A stretch of 59,511 nt of DNA from NCBI GenBank assembly GCA_009379815.1, contig WHSY01000021.1, positions 1 to 59,511 on the forward strand. The letters are read 5' to 3'. The notes below the pieces were generated by a model. That model saw only the letters and a program-made list of their open reading frames with translations, had not been told where the DNA came from and searched no databases. The DNA comes from Pseudonocardiaceae bacterium. Its GTDB lineage: Bacteria; Actinomycetota; Actinomycetes; Mycobacteriales; Pseudonocardiaceae. Made by a program: the position numbers and the translations under genes. This document shows, one piece after another, positions 34,161 to 43,800 of this stretch; position 1 is the first letter of the stretch; each line of letters opens with the position of its first letter.

Positions 34161-34571
34161 TCACAGGTCGGGGAACCAGAGCTTGATCTCCCGCTCCGCC
34201 GACTCCGGCGAGTCCGAGCCGTGCACCAGGTTCGACTGCGTCTCCAGCGCGTAGTCACCCCGGATCGACCCCGGAGCGGCCTTGTCCACGGGGTCGGTGC
34301 CGCCTGCGATCTGGCGGAACGCGGCCACGGCGCGCTCGCCCTCGACGACCGCCGCGACCACCGGGGCGGACGTGATGAACTCGAGCAGCGAGCCGTAGAA
34401 CGGCTTGTCGGCGTGCTCGACGTAGTGCTGCTCGGCGACCTCCCGGCCGACGTCACGCAGCTCCAGCGCCACCAGCCTGAGGCCCTTGCGCTCGATCCGC
34501 GAGATCACCTCGCCGACGAGGCCCCGGCCGACACCATCGGGCTTGACCAGGACCAGGGTGCGCTCGCTCAC
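34161..34571 (-). CDS. ndk: Nucleoside diphosphate kinase
   Basis: A 136-residue NDP kinase with [17 protein letters not shown] at the N-terminus and the active-site His in [17 protein letters not shown]. It transfers phosphate between nucleoside tri- and diphosphates. In relatives it directly follows DUF4233 and folC. Here a PIN-domain gene and a short tandem repeat lie between. Confidence 0.98.
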   Translation of the reverse strand: MSERTLVLVKPDGVGRGLVGEVISRIERKGLRLVALELRDVGREVAEQHYVEHADKPFYGSLLEFITSAPVVAAVVEGERAVAAFRQIAGGTDPVDKAAPGSIRGDYALETQSNLVHGSDSPESAEREIKLWFPDL

Positions 34572-34592
34572 TGCTGCTCGTTCTCCTCGTCC

Positions 34593-34635
34593 GTGGGGAA
34601 GTTCGTGGGGAAGTTCGTGGGGAAGTTCGTGGGGA
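34593..34635. repeat. 12-bp tandem repeat upstream of ndk
   Basis: GTGGGGAAGTTC three times perfectly (34593-34628) plus a 7-base partial copy, in the 103-bp gap between the PIN gene stop and the ndk start. It would be part of the ndk leader on the minus strand. Confidence 0.9.
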
Positions 34636-34674
34636 GTGCTGACGTGCAGCCTATCGAGCCTGGCGCCGGAGCCG

Positions 34675-35067
34675 TCACGCAGGAGCGATCACGTCGAGCC
34701 TCGGGAAGTATGTGCGGTAGCGCGCCGCATCGCGGGTCAGCAGCCGAAGACCGAGCACCGCGGCGTGTGCACCCAGGAGGAAGTCCGGCAGGGTCCTGGT
34801 CCGAGCACCGCCTCGCCGCCGGTACTCGACGTGGCATCGTCCCGCGAGGAACGCTGCCGGCCAGGACACATCCGCCCGCAGGAAGACCGCAGGGGCCAGC
34901 GCGGCATCGAGCCCCTCCGCGGTCGCGTAGCTGGCAACCACCTCGGCGTACACGATCGGGTTGATCACCAGTGGACCGTCGTCCGCTGCCCGCGCCAGCG
35001 CGTCCTCCGACCAGCCCGCCCATACCGAGTCCGCGCGCGCGACGTCGAGCAGCACAGTGGAATCCAC
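34675..35067 (-). CDS. PIN-domain ribonuclease, orphan VapC-type toxin
   Basis: About 130 residues. All four PIN acidic positions are present: Asp in LVDSTVLLD, Glu in [10 protein letters not shown], Asp in [11 protein letters not shown] and Asp in [14 protein letters not shown]. VapC toxins cleave tRNA or rRNA and are normally preceded by a small antitoxin gene. Here the only upstream gene is DUF4233, 19 nt away, so no antitoxin is visible. The GTG at 35067 fits the family start. The gene interrupts the usual DUF4233-ndk pair. Confidence 0.85.
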   Translation of the reverse strand: MDSTVLLDVARADSVWAGWSEDALARAADDGPLVINPIVYAEVVASYATAEGLDAALAPAVFLRADVSWPAAFLAGRCHVEYRRRGGARTRTLPDFLLGAHAAVLGLRLLTRDAARYRTYFPRLDVIAPA

Positions 35068-35086
35068 CAGCGTGCCGATCTGGTGT

Positions 35087-35467
35087 TCAGTCCTGTTGCT
35101 GGACGGGCAGGCTGCCTTCGGCCATCCGTCGCGCGACGACCCGCCGCACGTACAACAGGTAGGCCCACACCAGGCAGAACAGCAGCCCTGCGACGCCGAG
35201 CGAGTAGTGCGCGAACGCACCCGCCACCATCGCGACCTGCAGCACCAGCGCCAGACCGAGCCCCCAGCGACGGCGTTGCAGACCGGCTGCCAGCGCCATC
35301 GCCGCAGCGAGGGCACCCGTATACCACGCCCCGGCGGCGCCGGTGTACCCGAAGCGCACCACGACGAGCAGCGCCAGGGCGACGAGGATCGCCTCCATCA
35401 CGAGGGTGCCCGCGAACACCCCGCGCAGGCCCTTGAAGGGGTCCGGGGCCCCTGCCGGCAGCGTCAC
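35087..35467 (-). CDS. DUF4233 membrane protein
   Basis: A 126-residue protein with four membrane segments (about 15-38, 43-62, 67-85 and 90-110) and a basic C-terminus. It begins PFKGLRGVFAGTLVMEAI, typical of the DUF4233 family found after folC in Actinobacteria. Its start overlaps the folC stop by 4 nt. Function unknown. Confidence 0.88.
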   Translation of the reverse strand: MTLPAGAPDPFKGLRGVFAGTLVMEAILVALALLVVVRFGYTGAAGAWYTGALAAAMALAAGLQRRRWGLGLALVLQVAMVAGAFAHYSLGVAGLLFCLVWAYLLYVRRVVARRMAEGSLPVQQQD

Positions 35468-36831
35468 GCCGGCTCCCGGCCGAACAGCGTCCGGGCCTCC
35501 CCCACCGTCACCACCGAGCCGGTGATCACCACGCCGCCTCCGGATAGCGGCTCGTCACCGGTCTCGATCTCCTCGGCAGCCGCCACGGCGACCTCGACCG
35601 CGTCGTCGAGGCGCGGCTCGACCCGCAGCCGGTCCTCGCCGAGGAGCCGGCGGGCGAGGTCGGCCAGCTCGTCGAGGTCCATCGCGCGCGGTGAGGAGTT
35701 GCGGGTGACCACGACCTCGTCGGCGACCGGGTCGAGCTCGGTGAGGATGCCGCGGACATCCTTGTCCCGCATCGCCGACAGCACGATCACCACCCGGCGG
35801 AAGGTGAACTCCTCGCGCAGCGCGGTGGCCAGCGCCCTGGCGCCGTGCGGGTTGTGCGCGGCGTCGAGGAAGACGCTCGGCGCGGTGCGGACTCGCTCGA
35901 GGCGGCCCGGCACCGTGACGGAGGCGAAGGCTTCCCGCACCGCGTCGACGTCGAGCTGGTGGTGCGCGCCCGCCCCGAAGAACGCCTCCGCGCCGGCGAG
36001 CGCGAGCGCAGCGTTGCGCGCCTGGTGCTCGCCGTGCAGCGGCAGGAACACCTGATCGTAGGCGCCGCCGAGGCCCTGCAGCCGCAGCTGCTGACCACCG
36101 ACGGCGATGTCGCGCTCGAGCACGCCGAACTCCATGCCCTCCCGTGCCACCGTGGCGTCCACCTCGACGCACCGCTGCGCCACCACCCGGGCCACCTCGG
36201 GCGGCTGCTCGGCGAGCACCGCGACGGAACCCGGTTTGATGATCCCCGCCTTCTCTGCCGCGATCCCCGCGGTATCGGACCCGAGATGATCGACGTGGTC
36301 CACGCTGACCGGGCCGACCAGCGCCACCTGCGCGTCGGCGATGTTCGTGGCGTCCCAGCGCCCGCCGAGTCCCACCTCGAGCACGGCGGCCTCGACGGGC
36401 GCGTCGGCGAACGCGGCGAAGGCCATTCCGGTGAGCACCTCGAACTTGCTCATCGGGATGTCACCACCCTCGTCGACCAGGGAGACGTACGGGGTGATGT
36501 CGGTGTAGGCGTCCACGTAGGACGCCGGGCTGATCGGTTCCGAGTCGATGCTGATCCGCTCGGTGACGCGTTGCAGGTGCGGGCTGGTGTACCGCCCCAC
36601 CCGCAGCCCGAACCGGGTCAGCAGCGCGTCGAGCATCCGCGCCGTGGAGGTCTTGCCGTTGGTGCCGGCGACGCCCAGCACCGGGTAGGACGCCTGCGGC
36701 GAGCCGAGCAGGTCGGTCAGCGCGGCGATCCGGACCAGCGACGGGTCGATCACGGTCTCGGGCTGGCGCTTGTCCAGCTCGGCCTCGACGGCCTGCAGCT
36801 GCGCGAACTGTTCCGCGTCGATGGCCACCAC
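35464..36831 (-). CDS. folC: Folylpolyglutamate/dihydrofolate synthase
   Basis: A 455-residue Mur-ligase-family enzyme adding glutamate to folates (and to dihydropteroate). VLGVAGTNGKTSTARML is the P-loop, RYTSPHLQRVTERI the folate loop, GLGGRWDATNI the second signature, and DAAHNPHGARAL the C-terminal domain motif. It starts right at the valS stop, so valS-folC-DUF4233 are coupled. Confidence 0.96.
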   Translation of the reverse strand: MVAIDAEQFAQLQAVEAELDKRQPETVIDPSLVRIAALTDLLGSPQASYPVLGVAGTNGKTSTARMLDALLTRFGLRVGRYTSPHLQRVTERISIDSEPISPASYVDAYTDITPYVSLVDEGGDIPMSKFEVLTGMAFAAFADAPVEAAVLEVGLGGRWDATNIADAQVALVGPVSVDHVDHLGSDTAGIAAEKAGIIKPGSVAVLAEQPPEVARVVAQRCVEVDATVAREGMEFGVLERDIAVGGQQLRLQGLGGAYDQVFLPLHGEHQARNAALALAGAEAFFGAGAHHQLDVDAVREAFASVTVPGRLERVRTAPSVFLDAAHNPHGARALATALREEFTFRRVVIVLSAMRDKDVRGILTELDPVADEVVVTRNSSPRAMDLDELADLARRLLGEDRLRVEPRLDDAVEVAVAAAEEIETGDEPLSGGGVVITGSVVTVGEARTLFGREPA

Positions 36832-39459
36832 TCAGACCTCCGACAGCCCGGCCAGCCGGGCGCGCAGCCGGTCGATGTCGGCCAGTGCGGCCTCCCGCCG
36901 CAGCCGGATCTGCTCGACGACCTCAGCCGGGGCCCGCTCGGTGAACTCCGAGTTGTCGAGCTTGCGCTCGCACTGTGCCAGCTCCTTCTCCACCGCCGCG
37001 AGATCCTTGTTCAGCCGGGCGCGCTCGGCGGCGACGTCGATCGAACCAGTGGTGTCCACCTCCACCAGGACGGTTCCGCCGGGCAGACTGACCTCGATAC
37101 CCGCTGAGGGGGTGAAGCCCTCACCCGGCGAGTCGAGCCGTGCGAGGTCGCGCACGGCACCCTCGTGCTCGGCGATGCCGGCGTCGGCCAGGCCGCCGAG
37201 CTGCGTCGCGACCCGTTGCTTGGGCTTGAGCCCCTGGTCGTTGCGGAACCGGCGGATCTCGGTGGTCAGCCGCTGCACCGCCGCGACCCGGCGCGCCGCG
37301 CCCTCGTCGGCACCTCCCCCCGCGGGCACCGGCCAGTCCGCCACCACGACCGACTCCCGCCCGGTCAGTGCGGTCCACAGCGCGTCGGTGACGAACGGCA
37401 TGATCGGGTGCAACAGTCGGAGCATGACGTCGAGCACGTGCCCGAGCACGGCACGGGTGGCCCCGGACCGCTGCCCGGACAGCTGCACCTTGGCCAACTC
37501 GAGATACCAGTCGCAGAACTCGTCCCAGGTGAAGTGGTAGAGCAGCTCGGTGGCCTTGGCGAACTGGAAGCCCTCCAGCAGTGCGTCCACCTCGCCGGTG
37601 ACGGCGTCGCACCGGTCCAGGATCCAGCGGTCGGCGTCGGTGAGCGCGTCGCGGCCGGGCAGCGGCTCGACCACGGCCCCGTTGGACAACGCGAACCTGG
37701 CCGCGTTCCACAGCTTGGTGCCGAAGTTGCGCGCGCCCGCCGTCCACTCCTCGGCCAGCGCCATGTCCGCACCGGGATTGGCCTGCCGCGCCAGCGTGAA
37801 CCGCAACGCATCGGACCCGTAGCGGTCCATCCACTCCAGCGGGTCGACGGTATTGCCCTTGGACTTCGACATCTTCTTGCCGAACTGGTCGCGGATGAGC
37901 CCGTGCAGGAAGACGTGCCGGAAGGGGGGCTGCCCTTCCATCGCATAGAGTCCGAACATCATCATCCGGGCCACCCAGAAGAACAGGATGTCGTAGCCGG
38001 TGACCAGTACCGACGTCGGGTAGAAGCGCTGCAGGTCCGGTGTGTCGTCCGGCCATCCGAGGGTCGAGAACGGCCACAGCGCCGACGAGAACCAGGTGTC
38101 GAGCACATCCGGGTCCTGGGTCCAGCCGTCCTCGGCCGGGTTCTCGTCCGGGCCGACGCAGCGCATCTCACCGCCGGGCCCGTACCAGATGGGGATGCGG
38201 TGACCCCACCACAGCTGCCGCGAGATGCACCAGTCGTGCATGTCGTCGACCCACCCGAACCAGCGCGGCTCCTGCTCGGCCGGGTGGATCACCGTCCGGC
38301 CGTCGCGCACGGCGTCGCCTGCCGCCTCGGCCAACGGGGCGACCTTGACGAACCATTGCAACGACAGCCGCGGCTCGATCGGCACACCGGTGCGGGAGCA
38401 GTGCCCGATGCTGTGCGTGTAAGGCCGCTTCTCGTCGACGATGCGGCCCTGCGCGGCGAGCTCGTCGCGGATCGCGTCACGTGCCGCGAACCGGTCCATA
38501 CCGTCGAACGGGGTTCCGGTGTCGGTGACCGTTCCGGCCTCGTCGAGGATCGTCGGCATCGGCAGCCCGTGGCGGCGGCCCATCTCGAAGTCGTTCGGGT
38601 CGTGCGCCGGTGTGATCTTCACCGCGCCGGTGCCGAACTCCACGTCCACATGAGTGTCGGCGACGATCGGGATGCGCCGCCCGGTGATCGGGTGCTCGAT
38701 CTCCGTCCCGACCAGGTGAGCGTAGCGCTCGTCGTCGGGGTGCACCGCGACCCCGGTGTCACCGAGCATCGTCTCGACGCGAGTGGTCGCGACGACGATC
38801 GTCGCGTCCTCGGACCCGTAGCGCATCGTGACGAGCTCGCCGTCGACGTCCTCGTACGACACCTCGATGTCACTGATGGCACTCTGTAGCGCGGGCGACC
38901 AGTTCACCAACCGCTCGGCGCGGTAGATCAGCCCGTCGTCGTAGAGCCGCTTGAAGATGGTGCCCACCGCCCGGGAGAGCCCGGCGTCCATGGTGAACCG
39001 TTCGCGGGTCCAGTCCACCCCCTCGCCGAGCCGCCGCATCTGGCCGAGGATCTTGCCGCCGTAGTCCTCCTTCCAGGCCCACACCTTGGCGAGGAACTCC
39101 TCGCGGTCGTAGTCACGGCGCACCCGGCCCTCGGTTTCGCGCAGGTGACGCTCGACGAGGGTCTGCGTCCCGATGCCTGCGTGGTCCATCCCTGGCACGT
39201 AGAGCGCCTCGAAGCCGCGCATCCGGGCACGGCGGACCAGCACATCGATCAGCGTGTGGTCCAGTGCGTGGCCCATGTGCAGGCTGCCGGTGACATTCGG
39301 CGGCGGGATGACGATGCAGTAGGCAGGCCGGTCGCTGCTCGGGTCCGGAGTGAAGTAACCGGCGTCGACCCAGCGTGCGTAGAGCTGCGCCTCTACCTCG
39401 GCCGGTTTCCATGTCGGCGCGAGGTCGGTGCGGGGCTGGTGCTGAATCGTCTCGGTCAC
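36832..39459 (-). CDS. valS: Valyl-tRNA synthetase
   Basis: An 875-residue class I synthetase. [13 protein letters not shown] holds the HIGH motif and [13 protein letters not shown] the KMSKS motif. The editing domain is between about 190 and 330, and the C-terminal coiled coil ([22 protein letters not shown]) is the tRNA-binding arm. Standard length. The 146 bp upstream separate it from a divergent gene; I see no T-box, as expected for an actinobacterium. Confidence 0.98.
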   Translation of the reverse strand: MTETIQHQPRTDLAPTWKPAEVEAQLYARWVDAGYFTPDPSSDRPAYCIVIPPPNVTGSLHMGHALDHTLIDVLVRRARMRGFEALYVPGMDHAGIGTQTLVERHLRETEGRVRRDYDREEFLAKVWAWKEDYGGKILGQMRRLGEGVDWTRERFTMDAGLSRAVGTIFKRLYDDGLIYRAERLVNWSPALQSAISDIEVSYEDVDGELVTMRYGSEDATIVVATTRVETMLGDTGVAVHPDDERYAHLVGTEIEHPITGRRIPIVADTHVDVEFGTGAVKITPAHDPNDFEMGRRHGLPMPTILDEAGTVTDTGTPFDGMDRFAARDAIRDELAAQGRIVDEKRPYTHSIGHCSRTGVPIEPRLSLQWFVKVAPLAEAAGDAVRDGRTVIHPAEQEPRWFGWVDDMHDWCISRQLWWGHRIPIWYGPGGEMRCVGPDENPAEDGWTQDPDVLDTWFSSALWPFSTLGWPDDTPDLQRFYPTSVLVTGYDILFFWVARMMMFGLYAMEGQPPFRHVFLHGLIRDQFGKKMSKSKGNTVDPLEWMDRYGSDALRFTLARQANPGADMALAEEWTAGARNFGTKLWNAARFALSNGAVVEPLPGRDALTDADRWILDRCDAVTGEVDALLEGFQFAKATELLYHFTWDEFCDWYLELAKVQLSGQRSGATRAVLGHVLDVMLRLLHPIMPFVTDALWTALTGRESVVVADWPVPAGGGADEGAARRVAAVQRLTTEIRRFRNDQGLKPKQRVATQLGGLADAGIAEHEGAVRDLARLDSPGEGFTPSAGIEVSLPGGTVLVEVDTTGSIDVAAERARLNKDLAAVEKELAQCERKLDNSEFTERAPAEVVEQIRLRREAALADIDRLRARLAGLSEV

Positions 39460-39546
39460 CCCACGAGTTTACGAACCAGCTCGCGACGGCTCACACGGCA
39501 TTCCCGTGCAGGCTGCTCCGGGGCCTTGCTGCTTGCGCCACGGAGC

Positions 39547-39588
39547 AGTTTGCGCTACAAAGACAGCAGGGGCTTTGTGTTGCAAACT
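39547..39588. promoter_or_regulatory. Operator-like palindrome upstream of membrane protein/ABC operon
   Basis: Arms of 16 bp (39547-39562 and 39573-39588) around a 10-base spacer match at 13 of 16 positions: outer AGTTTGC/GCAAACT and inner ACAAAG/CTTTGT are perfect. It lies 17 bp before the start of the 39606 gene and about 90 bp from valS. The wHTH regulator encoded at 40244 is the natural candidate to bind it. Confidence 0.6.
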
Positions 39589-39605
39589 GATTCGAGGAGC
39601 ACACC

Positions 39606-40247
39606 ATGACGGAACGGGCCGACACCTCGGACCTCTCGGCCGAGAAGTCGCTGGCGCTGATCGAGGAGCAGCGCGGCAGGGTAGGGCGCGATCTGGAACC
39701 GAACGCCGTGCTGCTGTTCGGCGCCTGGGGGCTCGCTTGGCTGATCGGCTTCGCGGGCATCTACGCCGCCGACCGTGGCTGGGCAGGCCTGTCGGAGCTG
39801 GTAGCCGGACTGCTGTTCTTCGCCCTCCTGATGACCGCGCTGGTCGTCACCGCGGTGCAGGTCGTGCGCTCCGCTCGAGGGGTTCGCGGGGTCTCCTCGG
39901 AGATCGGCGCCATGTACGGCTGGAGCTGGTTGCTCGGGTTCGGCTGCCTTTTCGCGATCAACGCCGGGCTGGCAAGGCAGGACGGCGGCCTGACCGATGA
40001 GCAGTGGGCGCTGTTCGGGCCCGCAGGTGCGCTACTGGTCGTCGGGTTGGTGTATCTCGGTGGCGGCGCGATGTGGCGCGATCGCGTGCAGTACCGCCTC
40101 GGTGTGTGGATCCTCGCCACCGACGCCGTGTCGGTCTTCGCAGGCGTGCCCGGCAACTACCTGGTGCTGGCCTTGGCCGGCGGCGGCGGCTTCCTGGCGG
40201 CCGCGGCCTGGTTCACCGTGCAACGTCGGCGCGCGGTGCCGGCATGA
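39606..40247 (+). CDS. Membrane protein of unknown function
   Basis: A 213-residue protein with a 35-residue cytosolic N-terminus and about six membrane segments (roughly 36-55, 62-85, 100-120, 133-152, 160-177 and 181-205). GAGGAG precedes the ATG by about 8 nt. It is coupled to the regulator gene by an ATGA overlap. I do not recognise the family. Position suggests a role with the ABC exporter encoded next. Confidence 0.85.
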   Translation: MTERADTSDLSAEKSLALIEEQRGRVGRDLEPNAVLLFGAWGLAWLIGFAGIYAADRGWAGLSELVAGLLFFALLMTALVVTAVQVVRSARGVRGVSSEIGAMYGWSWLLGFGCLFAINAGLARQDGGLTDEQWALFGPAGALLVVGLVYLGGGAMWRDRVQYRLGVWILATDAVSVFAGVPGNYLVLALAGGGGFLAAAAWFTVQRRRAVPA

Positions 40248-40558
40248 CGACGGTCCCGGAACTCGACCCGGTGATCCATGCCCAGGCCAGGTTGCGGGTG
40301 ATGACGTCACTCGCCGCGCTCGCCGAGGGTGACCGGATCGCCTTCCCCCGGCTGCAGCAGGTGCTGGACATGACCGCGGGGAACCTGTCGACGCACCTGC
40401 GCAAGCTCGAGGACGCCGGGTACCTCGAGATCACCAAGACCCACGAGCGGCGCACTCCGGTGACCTACCTGGGACTGACCAGGCAGGGCCGCCGCGCGTT
40501 CGAGGATTACACGGCAGCGCTGCGGACCCTGCTGGCAGGCAGCGGCAACGGGCAATAG
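40244..40558 (+). CDS. Winged-helix transcriptional regulator
   Basis: A 104-residue single-domain regulator. RIAFPRLQQVLDMTAGNLSTHLRKLEDAGY is the helix-turn-helix, and KTHERRTPVTYLGLTRQGRRAF is the wing and closing helix. Small regulators of this MarR/ArsR-like type commonly control the adjacent exporter. It probably binds the 39547-39588 palindrome and represses its own operon (inference). The operon continues into an ABC transporter 14 bp downstream. Confidence 0.88.
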   Translation: MTTVPELDPVIHAQARLRVMTSLAALAEGDRIAFPRLQQVLDMTAGNLSTHLRKLEDAGYLEITKTHERRTPVTYLGLTRQGRRAFEDYTAALRTLLAGSGNGQ

Positions 40559-40572
40559 AGGGGAGCCACCTG

Positions 40573-41478
40573 ATGACAGCGGTACTGGCCCGCGCGGTCG
40601 ACGTCTCGAGGCGATACGGGACGACGGTGGCGCTGGACGAAGTCAACCTGGACGTCCCGGCAGGCTCCCTGCTCGGGCTGCTCGGTCCGAACGGCGCGGG
40701 CAAGTCGACCCTGCTCAACCTGCTGACGGGGCTGCGCCGCCCGACCAGCGGCCGGGTGGAGCTCTTCGGCAGGTCACCCACCGACGCCGCTGCCCGGCGG
40801 TCGCTGGGGATGACCCCGCAGGAGACGGGGGTGCCGCAGACGCTGCGGGTCGGCGAGGTCGTGGACTTCGTCGCGCGGCACCACCCCGACCCGGTCGCCA
40901 CACCCGAGCTGCTGGAGCGCTTCGGGCTCGGCGGCCTGGAGCGCAAGCAGTCCGGGGGCCTGTCCGGTGGGCAGAAGCGCCGCCTCGTCGTGGCACTGGC
41001 CTTCGTCGGGCGGCCGCGCCTGGTGGTGCTCGACGAGCCGACCACCGGCCTGGATGTCGAGTCCCGCCGTGCGCTGTGGCAGGCGGTGCGCGACTACCAC
41101 CGCGACGGCGGCACCGTGCTGCTCACCAGCCACTACCTCGAGGAGGTCGAGGCGCTCGCGCAGCGCGTCGTGGTGATCGGCTCGGGTCGCGTGCTCGCCG
41201 ACGGCGACCTGTCCGAGGTGCGCGGGATCGTCGCGCGCAGCGTGGTGAGCATGCGTGCCGCGGCCCCGCCGGACCTGCCCGGCATCGTGCGAGTCCACCG
41301 TGACGGCGACCGCATCGAGCTGCAGACCACCGACGCCGACGCACTGGTGCGCGACCTGGTCCGCAGCGGCGTCGAGTTCCGCGACCTGCAGGTGGCGCCG
41401 AGCTCGCTGGAGGAGGCGTTCCTGACACTCACCGACGGGTCGCGCGCCGACCGCCAGCCCGCCACCACCCGAACCTGA
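40573..41478 (+). CDS. ABC transporter ATP-binding protein
   Basis: A 301-residue ATPase: Walker A GPNGAGKST, signature LSGGQKRRL, Walker B LVVLDEPTTGLDV, and His-switch LLTSHYLEEVE. The C-terminal 80 residues form an ABC-2 exporter accessory domain. It pairs with the permease starting 14 bp later. Expression is probably controlled by the preceding regulator. Confidence 0.92.
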   Translation: MTAVLARAVDVSRRYGTTVALDEVNLDVPAGSLLGLLGPNGAGKSTLLNLLTGLRRPTSGRVELFGRSPTDAAARRSLGMTPQETGVPQTLRVGEVVDFVARHHPDPVATPELLERFGLGGLERKQSGGLSGGQKRRLVVALAFVGRPRLVVLDEPTTGLDVESRRALWQAVRDYHRDGGTVLLTSHYLEEVEALAQRVVVIGSGRVLADGDLSEVRGIVARSVVSMRAAAPPDLPGIVRVHRDGDRIELQTTDADALVRDLVRSGVEFRDLQVAPSSLEEAFLTLTDGSRADRQPATTRT

Positions 41479-41492
41479 CTTCAGGAGAATCC

Positions 41493-42236
41493 GTGCAGCT
41501 CGCCCTGGTCCACACCCGCTACCAGTTCCTCGAAGCGATCCGGCTGCCGATCGTCATCGTCGGCAATATGGTCTTTCCCACCGTGATCCTGTTGCTGTTC
41601 ATCGTGCCGATCGAGGAGATCCGGGCCAGCCCGATCGCCGCCACCACCGCGAGCGCCCAGATCGCGGTGTTCGCCGTGATGAGCACCTGCCTGTTCACCT
41701 TCGGCGTCGGGGTCGCCGAGGACCGCGCGCTGCCGTGGGACTCCTACCTGCGGACACTGCCTGCCGGGCCGGGACCCCGGCTGGCGGGCCGGGTGCTGGC
41801 CGGCATGACCTTCGCGCTGCTCGGCCTGCTGCCCGTCATCCTGATCGCCGCGCTGCTCACCGCCGCCACGGTCACGCCGGTCCAGTTCGTCGCCGGGCTC
41901 GGTGTGCTGGTCGCCGGAGCGCTGCCGTTCCTGCTCGGCGGCTTCGCGATCGGCTACTCGATGCCGTCCAAGGCCGCCATCGCGGTCGCCCAGGTGCTGC
42001 TGCTGCCGCTGGCGTTCGGCGGCGGCCTGCTCATCCCGCCCGGCAGCTTCCCCGGCTGGCTGGACGCGCTGTCCACCTGGCTGCCCACCCGCGGGTCCCG
42101 CGACCTGCTGGTCTATGTGGTCACCGGCGAGGCACCCCGCATGCTCGCGCTGGTCGCGCTCGCGGGCTGGATCGTCGTCACCGCAGTACTGGCCGGGTGG
42201 GCCTACCAGCGCGACGAGGGCCGCCGCTTCCGCTGA
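41493..42236 (+). CDS. ABC-2 type transporter permease
   Basis: A 247-residue permease with six membrane segments, ending in a charged tail. GTG 41493 has CAGGAG at about 7 nt. The PSKAAIAVAQVLLLPLAFGGGLLIPPGSFPGWLDAL region is the conserved ABC-2 C-terminal part. With the preceding ATPase it forms an exporter of unknown substrate. Confidence 0.9.
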   Translation: MQLALVHTRYQFLEAIRLPIVIVGNMVFPTVILLLFIVPIEEIRASPIAATTASAQIAVFAVMSTCLFTFGVGVAEDRALPWDSYLRTLPAGPGPRLAGRVLAGMTFALLGLLPVILIAALLTAATVTPVQFVAGLGVLVAGALPFLLGGFAIGYSMPSKAAIAVAQVLLLPLAFGGGLLIPPGSFPGWLDALSTWLPTRGSRDLLVYVVTGEAPRMLALVALAGWIVVTAVLAGWAYQRDEGRRFR

Positions 42237-42242
42237 GCCGTG

Positions 42243-42749
42243 TCAGGATCGTAGGGCGTCGGAGCCGAGCAGGCGCACCCGGTCGGGCAGCGTGTCGCGG
42301 AAGACCCACCAGCGGTACGCCGAGTAGGTGAACACGGCGACGCATGCCGCTGCGGCGACGCGGGCGATCCGGAAGTCCACCCCCACGGTCGTCAGCCCGG
42401 TCGTCACCCCCAGCGTGATGCCGAAATCGCATGCGATCACCACGACGAACCGGGCCAGCTGCGGGCCGACGGGAGCGTGGGAGCGGAAGTTGAGGGTGCG
42501 GTTGAGCAGGTAGTTCAGGCCGAACGCGACCGCGTAGGCCAGCGTCACCGAGGCCGGCAGCGGCAGCACGGTCACGCGCTCCAGCACCGCCAGCAGCACC
42601 AGGTCGACGGCGAAGGTGAGCAGCCCGAGCACAGCGAAGCCGACCATGTCCGGGGTCACGACCCCACGCACGACCGGCGGAAGCCGGTCCACCCAGCCGG
42701 CGAGCACCCGATTCGCACGCTCGGTGCGCCGGCGCACCGTTGTGGGCAT
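42243..42749 (-). CDS. GtrA-family membrane protein
   Basis: A 168-residue GtrA/DPMS-type protein with four membrane segments. The FAVLGLLTFAVDLVLLAVLE helix, the YAVAFGLNYLLNRTLNFRS motif and YSAYRWWVF are diagnostic. GtrA proteins are thought to flip lipid-linked sugars for cell-surface glycosylation. No glycosyltransferase is adjacent. It is convergent with the ABC permease. Confidence 0.9.
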   Translation of the reverse strand: MPTTVRRRTERANRVLAGWVDRLPPVVRGVVTPDMVGFAVLGLLTFAVDLVLLAVLERVTVLPLPASVTLAYAVAFGLNYLLNRTLNFRSHAPVGPQLARFVVVIACDFGITLGVTTGLTTVGVDFRIARVAAAACVAVFTYSAYRWWVFRDTLPDRVRLLGSDALRS

Positions 42750-42820
42750 CGGCTCCCACGGTGCCACACGGCGACGGCCGCACGGTGGCGTGGCGGCGGC
42801 GATCCCGTCGCCGGGGTGCG

Positions 42821-43735
42821 CTACCCGACGGCGTGGACCGTGCCGGCACCGTCGAGGTCGTAGCCACCGAGCCGGCCGATCGCGGCACGCACCCCCGGCT
42901 CGCGCAGTGCCTCCACCAGCGGTGCCGCGGCGCCGAGCGCCTCGGCCGCGAGCACGAGGTCGAAGTGCTCCCAGGCCACCGGGACGAACTCCAGATCCAG
43001 GCTCAGCGCCGCTGCCCGGACCCCGAGCCCCGCCTCGGCGGTGCCGCAGGCCACGGCCAGCGCGACCTCGAGGTGCGAGCCCGCCACCGGACCGCACACG
43101 GCATCCGGGTCGATGCCGGCATCGGAGAGCGACCGGTCGAGCAGCACCCGCGTTCCCGAACCCGGCTCCCGCAACGCGAGCCGCATGCCGCCCAGGTCAC
43201 CCGGCCCCCGGATACCGCCCGGGTTGCCGGCCGGCACCAGCAATCCCTGCTCGCGCCGCCACAACCGGATCAGCGTGGGCTCCTGGCCGCGCAGCAGCGC
43301 GCGGGCGAACGGCACGTTGTAGTCGCCCGAGCGGTGCAGCAGGTGGATCGCGGCGCCGTCAGCGTCGCCGCGCGACAGCGCCGTCAGCCCGGCGGAGCTG
43401 CCCCGCGGGGCGACCGTCACGATGGCTCGGCCCGCGCGGTGCAGCAGCACGTCGAGCGCCGGGTCGTCGGACCCTGTCAGCCGGAACACGCGTGCCGCGC
43501 CGGTGAGGCGCCGCGCGGCGAGCACGCCGTCGCGCGCGACGGTGGCGCGGCGGCGGCCACCGAGGACGATCACGCCGCCGTCGGCGAGGTGGCGATAGGC
43601 GCGGCTGACGGTGGACACGGTGGTGGCACGCTGCGCGGCGAGCTCGCGCAGGCTCGGAAGCTCGTCACCGGGCACGAGCTCACCACCGCCGACCCTGCGC
43701 ACTATGTCGTTGCTCACGTCCAGGTACCGCGTCAT
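42821..43735 (-). CDS. GntR-type regulator with molybdate/tungstate-like substrate-binding domain
   Basis: A 304-residue protein. The N-terminal 70 residues form a winged helix (ELVPGDELPSLRELAAQRATTVSTVSRAYRHLADGG). The rest (about 85-300) is a PBP-like domain of the type seen fused to MoeA or in molybdate-responsive regulators, with GNPGGIRGPGDLGGMRLALREPGSGTRV as its conserved loop. The following gene carries the same kind of domain. It probably senses a pterin, oxyanion or cofactor intermediate and controls this metal locus (inference). A perfect palindrome lies 9-34 bp upstream of its start. Confidence 0.82.
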   Translation of the reverse strand: MTRYLDVSNDIVRRVGGGELVPGDELPSLRELAAQRATTVSTVSRAYRHLADGGVIVLGGRRRATVARDGVLAARRLTGAARVFRLTGSDDPALDVLLHRAGRAIVTVAPRGSSAGLTALSRGDADGAAIHLLHRSGDYNVPFARALLRGQEPTLIRLWRREQGLLVPAGNPGGIRGPGDLGGMRLALREPGSGTRVLLDRSLSDAGIDPDAVCGPVAGSHLEVALAVACGTAEAGLGVRAAALSLDLEFVPVAWEHFDLVLAAEALGAAAPLVEALREPGVRAAIGRLGGYDLDGAGTVHAVG

Positions 43736-43743
43736 ACCCGGTG

Positions 43744-43769
43744 ACTCTAGGCGGCCGCCCGCCTAGAGT
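43744..43769. promoter_or_regulatory. Operator-like palindrome upstream of the GntR-PBP gene
   Basis: ACTCTAGGCGG (43744-43754) and CCGCCTAGAGT (43759-43769) are perfect 11-bp arms around CCGC, in the 65-bp gap between the MoeA-PBP stop and the GntR start. Position and symmetry suit autoregulation. A terminator for moeA-PBP is the alternative, but there is no T-run on the minus strand. Confidence 0.6.
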
Positions 43770-43800
43770 GTATCGATCTGATGTGCAACAGAAGGAGGCA

